This document shows positions 23,816 through 33,649 of a DNA stretch of 64,000 bases, piece by piece. The DNA comes from Methylophaga sp. (GTDB lineage: Bacteria; Pseudomonadota; Gammaproteobacteria; Nitrosococcales; Methylophagaceae). Within the stretch, counting starts at the first letter, position 1. Each line of letters begins with the position of its first letter. The notes below the pieces were generated by a model. That model searched no databases, was not told the origin of the DNA, and was given only the letters and a program-made list of their open reading frames with translations. The DNA lies in NCBI GenBank assembly GCA_026988435.1, contig JALSLH010000009.1, positions 1 to 64,000 of the forward strand. Reading direction: 5' to 3'. A program made the position numbers and the translations under genes.

Positions 23816-24853
23816 ATGGATATTACTGAATTACTAACGTTTAGTGCAAAAAATAAAGCATCAGATTTACATATTTCGGCAGGTGAACCGCCGATGATTC
23901 GTGTAGACGGCGATATTAGGCGGATCAATATTCCACCACTAGAACATAAAGATATACACAGTATGGTGTATGACATTATGAATGATAAACAGCGCAAAGA
24001 TTATGAAGAATTTTTTGAAACGGATTTCTCATTTGAGATTCCTGGTCTTGCGCGTTTTAGGGTGAATGCCTTTAATCAGAATCGAGGTGCTGGTGCGGTA
24101 TTTAGAACGATTCCATCTGAAGTACTTACTTTAGAAGATTTGGGTGCGCCCGCTATATTTAAGGATATTTCAGATAATCCGCGCGGTATTGTATTGGTAA
24201 CAGGGCCAACGGGGTCAGGTAAATCAACTACTTTAGCGGCAATGATCGATTACAAAAATGACAAAGATAATGAACATATCTTAACCATTGAAGATCCGAT
24301 TGAATTTGTGCACAAAAGCAAAAAATGTTTAGTTAATCAGCGAGAAGTTCATCGAGATACTTTGGGATTTAGTGAAGCTTTGCGGTCGGCTTTACGGCAA
24401 GATCCTGACATCATATTGGTAGGTGAGTTACGTGATTTAGAAACCATTGAATTAGCATTAACTGCGGCAGAAACAGGCCATTTAGTTTTTGGTACTCTGC
24501 ATACGTCTTCAGCGGCAAAAACAATTGATAGGATTATTGACGTATTTCCAGCCGCCGAAAAAGCAATGGTGCGATCAATGCTTTCTGAATCATTGCGTGC
24601 CGTTATTTCACAAACATTAATGAAACGTGTTGGTGGCGGTCGTATTGCCGCACACGAAATTATGATCGGAACACCTGCCATTCGTAACTTGATTCGTGAA
24701 GATAAAGTACCGCAAATGTACAGTGCGATTCAAACGGGTGGAGCAATTGGTATGCAGACATTAGATCAATGTCTACAAGATCTAGTAAGACGGAAACAAG
24801 TCAGTAAAACCGATGCGTTACCGTTAGCAGTTAATAAAGATTTATTCCGATAG
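23816..24853 (+). CDS. pilT: Type IV pilus retraction ATPase PilT
   Basis: ASDLHISAGEPPMIRVDGDIRRI; Walker A VTGPTGSGKSTTLAAMIDY; HLVFGTLHTSSAAKTIDRIIDVFP. Confidence 0.96.
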   Translation: MDITELLTFSAKNKASDLHISAGEPPMIRVDGDIRRINIPPLEHKDIHSMVYDIMNDKQRKDYEEFFETDFSFEIPGLARFRVNAFNQNRGAGAVFRTIPSEVLTLEDLGAPAIFKDISDNPRGIVLVTGPTGSGKSTTLAAMIDYKNDKDNEHILTIEDPIEFVHKSKKCLVNQREVHRDTLGFSEALRSALRQDPDIILVGELRDLETIELALTAAETGHLVFGTLHTSSAAKTIDRIIDVFPAAEKAMVRSMLSESLRAVISQTLMKRVGGGRIAAHEIMIGTPAIRNLIREDKVPQMYSAIQTGGAIGMQTLDQCLQDLVRRKQVSKTDALPLAVNKDLFR

Positions 24854-24862
24854 GAGCGCACA

Positions 24863-26002
24863 ATGGATATCGTAACGATTCTTAAGGCCGCGGTGAAGCA
24901 TGAAGCTTCAGATATATACATCACAGCAGGTCGACCAGTAAGTTTAAAAGTAAATGGGCGGTTAGCCACCATATCGCAAGACGTGTTATCGGAAGATGAT
25001 GCACGTGAATTAGTCATTGGTACGATGACTGATGACCAAAAAAGAGGTTTTGATCGCGATAAAGAATGTAACTATGCTATTAGTGCAGCAGGTGCCGGAC
25101 GTTTTCGTGTGAGTGCATTATATCAGCGCAATAAAATTGCAATGGTAATGCGACGAATAAAAGACGAAATCCCTAAATTTGCTGAACTTAATCTTCCAGA
25201 AATAATTGAAGAACTGGCGATGACCCAGCGGGGATTGGTTATTTTTGTGGGCGCAACAGGTTCGGGTAAATCTACATCGCTGGCGGCGATGATTGGTTAT
25301 CGCAATCAGAATAGTACAGGCCATATTTTAACGATAGAAGATCCGATTGAATTTGACCATGATCATGGTGGTTGCGTAGTGACACAGCGTGAAGTGGGGA
25401 TTGACACAGATTCATATGAAATAGCATTGAAGAATTCATTACGCCAAGCCCCCGACGTTATTATGATTGGTGAGATCCGCTCTCAAGATACGATGGAATA
25501 TGGAATCGTTTTTGCGGAAACAGGACATTTATGTTTATCAACATTACATGCAAATAACGCTAACCAAGCAATGGATCGTATTATCAACTTCTTCCCGGAA
25601 GAACGACACAAACAGCTATTCTTAGATTTGTCATTAAATCTGAAAGCGGTTGTGGCACAACGATTAATTCCCAAAAAAGACGGCAGTGGTCGCGTAGCAG
25701 CCGTAGAAATACTGATTAATACGCCATTGATTGGCGATCTGATAGAAAAAGGTAATATCGCTGAGATTAAAGATGTGATGAAACGATCTGGTGAGTTAGG
25801 AATGCAAACCTTTGATCAGGCCGTTTATGACTTATATATGGCGGGTGAAATCACCTACGACGAAGCCATAAAAAATTCAGACTCAGAGAACGAAGTTCGC
25901 TTAATGATTAAATTAGGCTCTTCAAAGATTAGTGTCGCTAGTGATACCGGTAGCATGGCACTTGAACCGGAGCAAAATGATTCAAATCATATATTAGGGT
26001 AG
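24863..26002 (+). CDS. pilU: PilT/PilU-type ATPase PilU
   Basis: Paralog of PilT directly downstream; ASDIYITAGRPVSLKVNGRL; GATGSGKSTSLAAMIGYRN. Confidence 0.93.
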   Translation: MDIVTILKAAVKHEASDIYITAGRPVSLKVNGRLATISQDVLSEDDARELVIGTMTDDQKRGFDRDKECNYAISAAGAGRFRVSALYQRNKIAMVMRRIKDEIPKFAELNLPEIIEELAMTQRGLVIFVGATGSGKSTSLAAMIGYRNQNSTGHILTIEDPIEFDHDHGGCVVTQREVGIDTDSYEIALKNSLRQAPDVIMIGEIRSQDTMEYGIVFAETGHLCLSTLHANNANQAMDRIINFFPEERHKQLFLDLSLNLKAVVAQRLIPKKDGSGRVAAVEILINTPLIGDLIEKGNIAEIKDVMKRSGELGMQTFDQAVYDLYMAGEITYDEAIKNSDSENEVRLMIKLGSSKISVASDTGSMALEPEQNDSNHILG

Positions 26003-26126
26003 AAATATAGAAAACAAGGTAAGTTTTAGGTAGGAATTGTTTAAAAGCAGTGCTATTATATGTTCGTTCAATTATATTTGTCTTTTTTGTGTTGATAAAT
26101 TTTGTAAATATTTTAAGGAATTAGAA

Positions 26127-26981
26127 ATGAAAACATCGATTAAATTAGCAATGGCAGTCTTGTTTGCCAGCTTATTATCAGGCTGTGCAGGCCAAAAACA
26201 ACTTATGTCAGGAAACGATGCCTTATGTGCCGCTGCCGGAGCTTTATTCGGTGGAGCAACTATGGCTGTTGTTGCAGATGGCGGCAGTAGCGAAGCTGCA
26301 CTAGGCGGTGCAGTAGTAGGTGCGGCACTAGGAATGATTCTATGTTCAGATGAAGAAGAAGTGATGGCTGCACCAATGGTAGAAGAAGTAGCCGCTTGTT
26401 CAACTACACCTCCTCCAGGTGCTTTACTTGATGCTCAAGGTTGTGCATTTGATACAGATGGTGATGGCGTTGTCGATGGCGTCGACCTTTGCCGAGGCAC
26501 ACCTTCTGGTGTAGCTGTTGACCGTGTAGGTTGCCCACTAGATACTGACCGTGATGGTGTAGCTGACTACCAAGACTTATGTCCTAAAACACCATTAGGT
26601 ACAGTTGTTGATACGGATGGTTGTCCTTTAGAGGGTCAGAAATTACTTTCTTTAACTGGTGTTAACTTTGCAACAAATAGTGCAGTATTAACAACAAGTG
26701 CTAAATCAGTGTTAGAGGAAGCTGTTGAGCTTCTTAAAGCAACAGATAATGTTATCGAAGTGCGTGTTGAAGGCCACACAGATAGTCGTGGTGCAGCAGC
26801 CTATAACCAAGCATTGTCACAACGCCGTGCAGAATCAGTAGTGGCTTACTTGGTTTCTCGTGGAGTGAACGGAAGTAGCTTAGTACCAGTTGGTATGGGT
26901 GAAGGTACTCCTGTTGCGAGCAATGACACAGAAGAAGGTCGTGCGGCTAACCGTCGTGTTGACTTCTATGTAAATCAATAA
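26127..26981 (+). CDS. OmpA-family lipoprotein with thrombospondin type-3-like calcium-binding repeats
   Basis: Lipobox LLSGCAG; DTDGDGVVDGVDLC / DTDRDGVADYQDLC; C-terminal OmpA domain EVRVEGHTDSRGAAAYNQALSQRRAESVVAYL. Start placed at MKTSIKLA. Confidence 0.9.
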   Translation: MKTSIKLAMAVLFASLLSGCAGQKQLMSGNDALCAAAGALFGGATMAVVADGGSSEAALGGAVVGAALGMILCSDEEEVMAAPMVEEVAACSTTPPPGALLDAQGCAFDTDGDGVVDGVDLCRGTPSGVAVDRVGCPLDTDRDGVADYQDLCPKTPLGTVVDTDGCPLEGQKLLSLTGVNFATNSAVLTTSAKSVLEEAVELLKATDNVIEVRVEGHTDSRGAAAYNQALSQRRAESVVAYLVSRGVNGSSLVPVGMGEGTPVASNDTEEGRAANRRVDFYVNQ

Positions 26982-27004
26982 GCTTCACAACTAGTTTGAT
27001 TCTA

Positions 27005-27030
27005 AAAGGCCCTGAAAAGGGCCTTTTTTT
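27005..27030 (+). terminator. Rho-independent terminator downstream of the OmpA-like gene
   Basis: aaaaggccctgaaaagggcctttttttt. Confidence 0.9.
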
Positions 27031-27069
27031 TGCCTGTAATTAATAACAAACTAAAACGCGGAGAATACT

Positions 27070-27549
27070 ATGGAAAATGAATATAAATGTGCCACCCATC
27101 CACATGAATTATTAATGATGAATTTATCGTTCTTCCACCTCTTATTACCCCTTGCGGCATTAGCTACGGGCTATATAGCACCTATACTCTCTTTAGCATT
27201 AATAGCTTCTATTGGTACCCTGCTGTGGATAGCAAAAAAAGCAAAAATACACTGCTGCACCGCTTCAAAAGATACGCCGCTGGTAAAAGCACATTGGAAA
27301 AAGGCATGGGATCGTAGTAAGCTTTTGTTTATTGGTTATGCCATTTCAGTGAGCATACTTGGTTTAGGTTGGTTCTTCGCCACGTCACAATCCGATCCTA
27401 ATATGGAAGATATATTATTAGTAGTCTTTAGCTGGATTGCTATCATCCCTTTAGTTTTTATTGTTTTTGCTTTGTTTGTTTTTTCAACGGTCTCATCTGC
27501 CCGAGCTAAGCGTGGTGAGTTTCCTAAAGTGAAGGGAAACATAACTTAA
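27070..27549 (+). CDS. Hypothetical membrane protein
   Basis: 159 aa ORF with four hydrophobic segments, no family recognised. Confidence 0.6.
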   Translation: MENEYKCATHPHELLMMNLSFFHLLLPLAALATGYIAPILSLALIASIGTLLWIAKKAKIHCCTASKDTPLVKAHWKKAWDRSKLLFIGYAISVSILGLGWFFATSQSDPNMEDILLVVFSWIAIIPLVFIVFALFVFSTVSSARAKRGEFPKVKGNIT

Positions 27550-27733
27550 CTCTATTAAAATTAAGTTACAGGCTGTCTAGAGAGGTAAAATAATCTAGGA
27601 TGCTAGGAAGAGCTTAAAGCAGATTTAGCTGGTATAAACAAAGTCGGTTAATTGAATGTACTCATAACCTAATGACACAAGAAGGCAGGTGCTATTCTTA
27701 TGGATTTTCAGATGAAGGGGATAATGAGTGTAA

Positions 27734-27810
27734 TGGTGCGCCTGACAGGAATCGAACCTGTGACCCCCAGTTTCGGAAACTGGTACTCTATCCAACTGAG
27801 CTACAGGCGC
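27734..27810 (-). tRNA. tRNA-Arg (anticodon CCG), CCA encoded
   Basis: Reverse complement gcgcctgtagctcagttggatagagtaccagtttccgaaactgggggtcacaggttcgattcctgtcaggcgcacca folds as a cloverleaf; anticodon loop ttCCGaa. Confidence 0.96.
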
Positions 27811-27818
27811 ACATTTAA

Positions 27819-30317
27819 CTATTTAGGGCTAACTTTCTCTAGCTTCCAAATTTCATTATTGTATTCTTCCATCGTGCGATCAGTGGAGAATTTACCGCTG
27901 GTAGCTGTGTTCATGATGCTCATGGCTGTCCAACGCTCTTGATCTTGGTAGGCAAGGCCAGCTAGGTGTTGAGCATCAATATAGCTACGGAAGTCAGCAA
28001 TGGTCATCCATGGATCATTATGACTAGTGAATGCATTAATGATGTTGTCAAAACGATTAGGTTCAAATTGATTAAAATGTCCGCCTTCGAGTAAATCTAC
28101 TACACGTTTGAGGTCGCGATCTTTTGCGATAATGGCGCGTGGGTTATAGCCAACACGTTCTTTTTCGACTTCATCTTCAGTTAAACCGAATAGGAAGAAG
28201 TTTTCATCGCCGGCTTCTTCACGGATCTCGATATTAGCACCATCCAGCGTACCGATAGTAACGGCACCATTCATCATGAACTTCATGTTCCCTGTACCTG
28301 AGGCTTCTTTACCTGCGGTAGAAACTTGCTCAGACAGGTCGGCAGCAGGACAAATAACCTCCATTGCTGATACTTGATAGTTAGGTAAGAAGACAACTTT
28401 TAGTCTATCGCCCACATCAGGGTCATTATTCACTACATTAGCCACATTATTAATCAATTTGATAATGTCTTTTGCCATGGCATAACCAGGAGCGGCTTTA
28501 CCACCAAAAAGAACACAACGCTTAACGATACCTTTAGTATCACCGCGTTTGATACGATCATAAAGATGAATAACGTGTAATACGTTAAGCAGCTGGCGTT
28601 TGTATTCATGAATACGTTTTACTTGAATATCAAACATCGCATCGGTATCAAATGTAACGCCACAACTTTGTTTTACTAAGTCTGCAAGACGTGTTTTATT
28701 TGCTTTTTTTACATCATTCCATTTTCTTTGGAATGCCGTGCTATTTGCAAACGGAGTGAGTTTCTTAAGCTGATCAAGATCGGTAACCCATTGTTCACCA
28801 ATAGTTTCGCTTACTAATTCTGTTAGAGCAGGGTTGCACCATGCCATCCAACGGCGCTGTGTTACGCCATTGGTTTTATTGTTGAATTTGTTTGGCCATA
28901 GTTGATAAAAGTTATTAAATAAACCTTTTTGTAACAATTCTGAATGCAGAGCGGCAACGCCGTTCACAGAAAAACTACCGACAATGGCAAGGTGAGCCAT
29001 ACGAACTTGTTGTTGTCCACCTTCTTCAATGATTGACATGCTAGCAAGGCGTGCTTTATCGCCAGGCCATTTACGTGCCACTTCGCTTAGGAAGCGTGCA
29101 TTGATTTCATAAATAATTTCTAGAACACGTGGGAGCAGTCTTCCAAACATATGTACAGGCCAGCGTTCAAGTGCTTCTGGTAATAAGGTATGATTTGTAT
29201 AGGCCATTGTTTTTGTCACAATAGTCCATGCTTTATCCCAGCCCATATTATGCTCATCCATTAATAGGCGCATTAATTCAGCTACGCCAACAGTTGGGTG
29301 CGTATCGTTGAGTTGGAAACAATTTTTCTCAGCAAAGTCGTCAAAATTTTCACCGTTATTAGTGATCCAATGATTGAGAATATCTTGCAAACTTGCAGAA
29401 GCTAAGAAATACTGTTGACGAAGGCGAAGCTCTTTACCATTTTCACTGGCATCATTTGGGTAAAGTACCATGCTGATGTTTTCAGCTGCATTTTTACTCG
29501 CTACTGCTTCGGTATATGAACCGGCATTAAAATCTTCTAGATTAAATTCATCGGTGGCTTCTGATTTCCACAAACGTAATTTATTGACGGTGCCATTTTG
29601 ATAACCTGGAATAGGCAAGTCATACGGCACAGCCAAAATATCATTGCTATCAACCCAATGTACAGACATATTGCCGGCCACATTTTTACGAAACTCAGTG
29701 TGGCCACCAAACTTGATACGCTGAGTGTATTCAGGGCGCTCTAGTTCCCACGGGTTACCATCTCGTAACCAGTGATCAGGGCTTTCCATTTGATTACCAT
29801 TTTCAATGCTCTGTTGAAACATGCCATATTCATAGCGAATGCCATAACCTGTAACAGGTAATTGTAATGTCGCACAACTATCAATAAAACAAGCAGCTAG
29901 ACGGCCTAAGCCACCGTTACCTAAACCGGCATCATGTTCAAGTTCAGTGAGTTCTTCAAAGTCTAAACCGAGCTCAACCATTGCTTTTGTAACCGTTTCA
30001 CTTAAGCCAAGATTAAGTGCCGCATTACCCATTGCGCGACCCATCAAGAACTCCATAGACATGTAATAAGCTTGTTTACACTTACTTTCGGAATATGCCA
30101 TTTTGGTTTTCTTCATGCGTTCAAATAAACGATCACGAAGTGTCAAAGCTAGTGACGTGTAGAGGTAGTGTCCAGATGCGCACCCTTTATCTTGTGCAAG
30201 ATGGTTACCGTAGTAACTTTTAAAGTCTTGTTCTAGCGATTTTTCATCCATACCCAATTCAGGGGTGTTATTAAGTTCAGGGTTAGGATTAACAGTACAG
30301 GCATAACGAGGGCTCAT
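27819..30317 (-). CDS. glgP: Glycogen/maltodextrin phosphorylase
   Basis: ELEHDAGLGNGGLGRLAACFIDS; FQLNDTHPTVGVAELMRLL; EASGTGNMKFMMNGAVTIGTLDGANIEI PLP region. Confidence 0.96.
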   Translation of the reverse strand: MSPRYACTVNPNPELNNTPELGMDEKSLEQDFKSYYGNHLAQDKGCASGHYLYTSLALTLRDRLFERMKKTKMAYSESKCKQAYYMSMEFLMGRAMGNAALNLGLSETVTKAMVELGLDFEELTELEHDAGLGNGGLGRLAACFIDSCATLQLPVTGYGIRYEYGMFQQSIENGNQMESPDHWLRDGNPWELERPEYTQRIKFGGHTEFRKNVAGNMSVHWVDSNDILAVPYDLPIPGYQNGTVNKLRLWKSEATDEFNLEDFNAGSYTEAVASKNAAENISMVLYPNDASENGKELRLRQQYFLASASLQDILNHWITNNGENFDDFAEKNCFQLNDTHPTVGVAELMRLLMDEHNMGWDKAWTIVTKTMAYTNHTLLPEALERWPVHMFGRLLPRVLEIIYEINARFLSEVARKWPGDKARLASMSIIEEGGQQQVRMAHLAIVGSFSVNGVAALHSELLQKGLFNNFYQLWPNKFNNKTNGVTQRRWMAWCNPALTELVSETIGEQWVTDLDQLKKLTPFANSTAFQRKWNDVKKANKTRLADLVKQSCGVTFDTDAMFDIQVKRIHEYKRQLLNVLHVIHLYDRIKRGDTKGIVKRCVLFGGKAAPGYAMAKDIIKLINNVANVVNNDPDVGDRLKVVFLPNYQVSAMEVICPAADLSEQVSTAGKEASGTGNMKFMMNGAVTIGTLDGANIEIREEAGDENFFLFGLTEDEVEKERVGYNPRAIIAKDRDLKRVVDLLEGGHFNQFEPNRFDNIINAFTSHNDPWMTIADFRSYIDAQHLAGLAYQDQERWTAMSIMNTATSGKFSTDRTMEEYNNEIWKLEKVSPK

Positions 30318-30427
30318 GCAAATGGGTCCTTAAAAATATTGAAGCTTTTGCTTGATAATTATTTTTGCCTTGTCATGACAAAAAATACTTTTCGAGCAAA
30401 TGCCTCTTGTTAGTAGGTAGTGGTGCT

Positions 30428-30964
30428 TTAATCAGGGTAGATGGCAATAAAACCATCACGATTTGGCATCGTCACTTGGGGCAGATTCTTTTCAGAAAGA
30501 TCTAATTCGGCATCTATTATACCATCTTGACTCAAGATATAGGCGCTCAATGCATAAACTTCATCTGCAGACAATGAGAATGGGCGGTCTATAGGCATCG
30601 CGCGTCGAATGTAATCAAATAATGTCGTAGCATAAGGCCAATAACTATTGACTGTTTTCTCAGGATATTCACTGGCAAGTGAGCCGACCTCACCCATCAG
30701 CGGATCGGCAGTGCCACCGATGCCTTCTGGCCCATGACAAGCGGCACATTGTAATGCAAATATTTTGGCCCCTTGTGCGGCATTACCACTGCCTTCAGGT
30801 AAATTTTTGCCATCAGGTGAAATTGTTAAATTCCATTCTGATTGTGAACTGATCTCAGTGGCAGGTTTACCTAAAGGTTGATAATTTGTCTCGGCATAGC
30901 AAGCTGATATGCTGAGTAAAAATGCGGTGCTAATAATAAGGTTAGAAGTCATAGCCGTAGACAT
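30428..30964 (-). CDS. c-type cytochrome, SoxD-like subunit
   Basis: Signal peptide; CAACHG heme motif; SADEVYALSAYILSQDGII; overlaps the SoxC-like gene. Confidence 0.85.
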   Translation of the reverse strand: MSTAMTSNLIISTAFLLSISACYAETNYQPLGKPATEISSQSEWNLTISPDGKNLPEGSGNAAQGAKIFALQCAACHGPEGIGGTADPLMGEVGSLASEYPEKTVNSYWPYATTLFDYIRRAMPIDRPFSLSADEVYALSAYILSQDGIIDAELDLSEKNLPQVTMPNRDGFIAIYPD

Positions 30965-32213
30965 GATTGATATCTCCCTCTTCAGTTATTTCCCAGCTTA
31001 CGATGGCGTTGTAATGGAAAAAGCCATGTTTACCACGGTTTTTGATTAATGTGTCGCGATCAGGTTGAACATATCCTGTTTCATCAGTCGCTCTGCTTTG
31101 TAAAATGGCATATTCACCTTGCCATTTCCATGGTAGACAGAAGCGGGTGAAGGCTTTATCTAATACTGGGCCTTGTAATTCAGCATCAACCCATGTGTCA
31201 CCGCCATCAGCAGATATCTCAACGCGGGTTATTTTGCCTCGACCAGACCATGCAAGCCCCGAGATTTGATAGACCCCGGGATTATCAGGCAGCATCATCC
31301 CCAATGATGGCGACGTAATTAATGACTTCGCTTCATTCACAAATGTAAATTGACGTGCAGTGCCATCAGGCATTAATTCGGTATATTGTGAGGTTTCATC
31401 ACGCGACATAGCAGGCTGATCGGTTAAGCGTAGTTGACGGAGCCATTTAACATTTAAAATACCTTCCCATCCGGGTAACACCAAGCGCATCGGATAGCCA
31501 TTTTCAGGTCGAATGCGCTCGCCATTTTGGTATAAAGCAAGGATGGCATCATCTAATAGCTTCTCAAGTGGAATACTAATATTGAGTGAAGAGCCATCAG
31601 CACCTTCCGCAATCACCCATTTAGCACTAGATTGAATCCCTGCCTCTTCGAGTAATAACTTAACAGGAACACCGGACCATTCAGCATTTGAAACTAGACC
31701 GTGCGCATAGCCAGCACGTGATTGAATAGGATTGTTCTTCCACCCACTATTACTGTTGCCACCGCATTCAATAAAACAGGTGCGCGATACCATGGGGTAA
31801 CGCATTAAACTTTTAACATTAAAGCTTAACGGTTTGTCGACCATGCCATCAATTAGTAAAATGTGTTTTGCTGGATCTATATCAGGTACGCCATTATGGT
31901 GACGTTCGTAATGTAGCCCATTGGGGGTGATTGTCCCCTGTAATTCATGCAGCGGTGTCCACGACACGCCATTTCCCGGTGCCGCAGGGTTAGCTGAAAT
32001 CCATCGAATGACGCTTTGCTCATATTCTGAAGGCTGACCGTAGTTAGAAAATTCAGCACCGGGCACACGCATGGATTCGGGTAAATTTTCAGGGAAACCC
32101 AACTCTTCTGAATGGGTTAACACCGGCAAGCTGAATGCGCCTCCTGCTAAAGCGCCACCTAATGCGGCCTTTTTTAAAAATTTACGGCGGCTTTGTGTGT
32201 GGGAGTCATTCAT
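30942..32213 (-). CDS. soxC: SoxC-like sulfite/sulfur dehydrogenase, molybdopterin subunit (Tat-exported)
   Basis: SRRKFLKKAALGGALAGG Tat signal; MRVPGAEFSNYGQPSEYE; TCFIECGGNSNSGW; sulfite oxidase fold and C-terminal dimerisation domain. Confidence 0.87.
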   Translation of the reverse strand: MNDSHTQSRRKFLKKAALGGALAGGAFSLPVLTHSEELGFPENLPESMRVPGAEFSNYGQPSEYEQSVIRWISANPAAPGNGVSWTPLHELQGTITPNGLHYERHHNGVPDIDPAKHILLIDGMVDKPLSFNVKSLMRYPMVSRTCFIECGGNSNSGWKNNPIQSRAGYAHGLVSNAEWSGVPVKLLLEEAGIQSSAKWVIAEGADGSSLNISIPLEKLLDDAILALYQNGERIRPENGYPMRLVLPGWEGILNVKWLRQLRLTDQPAMSRDETSQYTELMPDGTARQFTFVNEAKSLITSPSLGMMLPDNPGVYQISGLAWSGRGKITRVEISADGGDTWVDAELQGPVLDKAFTRFCLPWKWQGEYAILQSRATDETGYVQPDRDTLIKNRGKHGFFHYNAIVSWEITEEGDINHVYGYDF

Positions 32214-32226
32214 ACGTTAACCTCGT

Positions 32227-32829
32227 TTAGGTTTCAGGAAGATACCAGATATCTAATTGGGCGATAGCCTGCTCTTTGCCCGTTTTTTTTAATGATGAGA
32301 ATAATTGGGCACCCGCATTTAGATTTAGTTTTTTTAGCTTAGACTCGACGGAATGTAAACTGGCCATTGCTGCACCATGTTTCAATTTATCTGATTTGGT
32401 AAGCAAAATATGGACGGGCAAATTAGCATTGTTAGCCCATTTCACCATTTGCAAATCAAATTCTTTTAAGGGATGGCGAATATCCATCATTAACATTAAA
32501 CCTTTTAATGCTTGTCTTGTTTCGAGATATTTCCCTAAGGTTTGCTGCCACCTGATTTTCATTTTTTCAGGCACTTTTGCATAACCATAACCGGGCAAAT
32601 CAACTAATGCGCGATCATCATCAAGCGCAAAAAAGTTAATCATTTGGGTTCGGCCTGGGGTTTTACTTATACGAGCTAATGACTTTTGATCAGTGATGGT
32701 ATTAATGGCACTTGATTTACCTGCATTAGAACGACCTGCAAAAGCAACCTCTATTCCTGTGTCATCAGGCAATTCAGATAACTGGGTGGCGCTAATTGTA
32801 TAGTGTGCTTGGCGGTAAATATTTGACAT
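32227..32829 (-). CDS. engB: Ribosome biogenesis GTP-binding protein EngB/YsxC
   Basis: EVAFAGRSNAGKSSAINTIT; GRTQMINFFALDDDRALVDLPGYGYAKVP; LLTKSDKL. Confidence 0.96.
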   Translation of the reverse strand: MSNIYRQAHYTISATQLSELPDDTGIEVAFAGRSNAGKSSAINTITDQKSLARISKTPGRTQMINFFALDDDRALVDLPGYGYAKVPEKMKIRWQQTLGKYLETRQALKGLMLMMDIRHPLKEFDLQMVKWANNANLPVHILLTKSDKLKHGAAMASLHSVESKLKKLNLNAGAQLFSSLKKTGKEQAIAQLDIWYLPET

Positions 32830-32940
32830 AAATTGTTAACTGCTCTTGATTTAAGATGATTTCTAAAGGTGCAAAAATGCCCTAATAAGAGTAGCATATC
32901 ACCAAGTTTATTTATTGGTATTCAAATTCAGGAAGCAACA

Positions 32941-33549
32941 ATGAAAAAAATTATAATGGTCTCAGCAGTATATTTAGCTTTAGTTTCAGCTATGCCCGTA
33001 ATCGCAGCAGGTGATGCATCTGCAGGAAAAGCTAAGGCGGCAGTTTGCGCAGCTTGTCATGGTGCAGATGGTAATAGCCCTGCAAACATGTTTCCTAAGT
33101 TAGCCGGACAAGGTGAAGCGTATTTAATTAAACAAATGACTGAATTTAAAAATGAAACTCGTAAAAATGCGGTCATGGCACCGATGGTAGCGGCGCTATC
33201 TGAACAAGATATGGCGGATTTAGCGGCTTATTATTCAAGTAATAAGGTGACGGAAGGTGGTGTAGCTGAAGATTTAGTCGAAGCAGGACAGGCTATTTAC
33301 CAAGGCGGTAATAAAGAAAGTGGCGTACCAGCGTGTATGGCATGTCATGGCCCAACCGGCGCAGGAATGCCAGCAGCAAAATGGCCTGCACTATCAGGTC
33401 AGCATGCCGCTTATCTTGAAGCGCAACTTAAAGCGTTTGCCAGTGGCGCACGTAGCAATGATCCCAGCAGCATGATGCGAGATATTGCATCAAAAATGAC
33501 AGAAGATGAAATTAAAGCGGTTTCTGCTTACGCTTCTGGTTTACATTAA
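32941..33549 (+). CDS. Cytochrome c4, di-heme
   Basis: Two CXXCH motifs (CAACH, CMACH); KLAGQGEAYLIKQMTEFKN. Start at MKKIIMVSA (ORF opens at 32869). Confidence 0.93.
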   Translation: MKKIIMVSAVYLALVSAMPVIAAGDASAGKAKAAVCAACHGADGNSPANMFPKLAGQGEAYLIKQMTEFKNETRKNAVMAPMVAALSEQDMADLAAYYSSNKVTEGGVAEDLVEAGQAIYQGGNKESGVPACMACHGPTGAGMPAAKWPALSGQHAAYLEAQLKAFASGARSNDPSSMMRDIASKMTEDEIKAVSAYASGLH

Positions 33550-33565
33550 TATTTAAAATTTTATA

Positions 33566-33601
33566 AAAGCCGTATGACGCTATGTCATACGGCTTTTTTA
33601 T
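33566..33601 (+). terminator. Rho-independent terminator after cytochrome c4
   Basis: aaaagccgtatgacgctatgtcatacggcttttttatt. Confidence 0.9.
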
Positions 33602-33649
33602 TAATTGGCATTATATTGGATGCTAATTTCAATTGGTTTAACATAATTT

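Noticed and set aside
27700-27942. 80-aa plus-strand ORF (MVRLTGIEPVTPSFGNWYSIQLSYRR…)
   Set aside because: Translation of the antisense of tRNA-Arg and the glgP 3' end; a well-known spurious ORF type.
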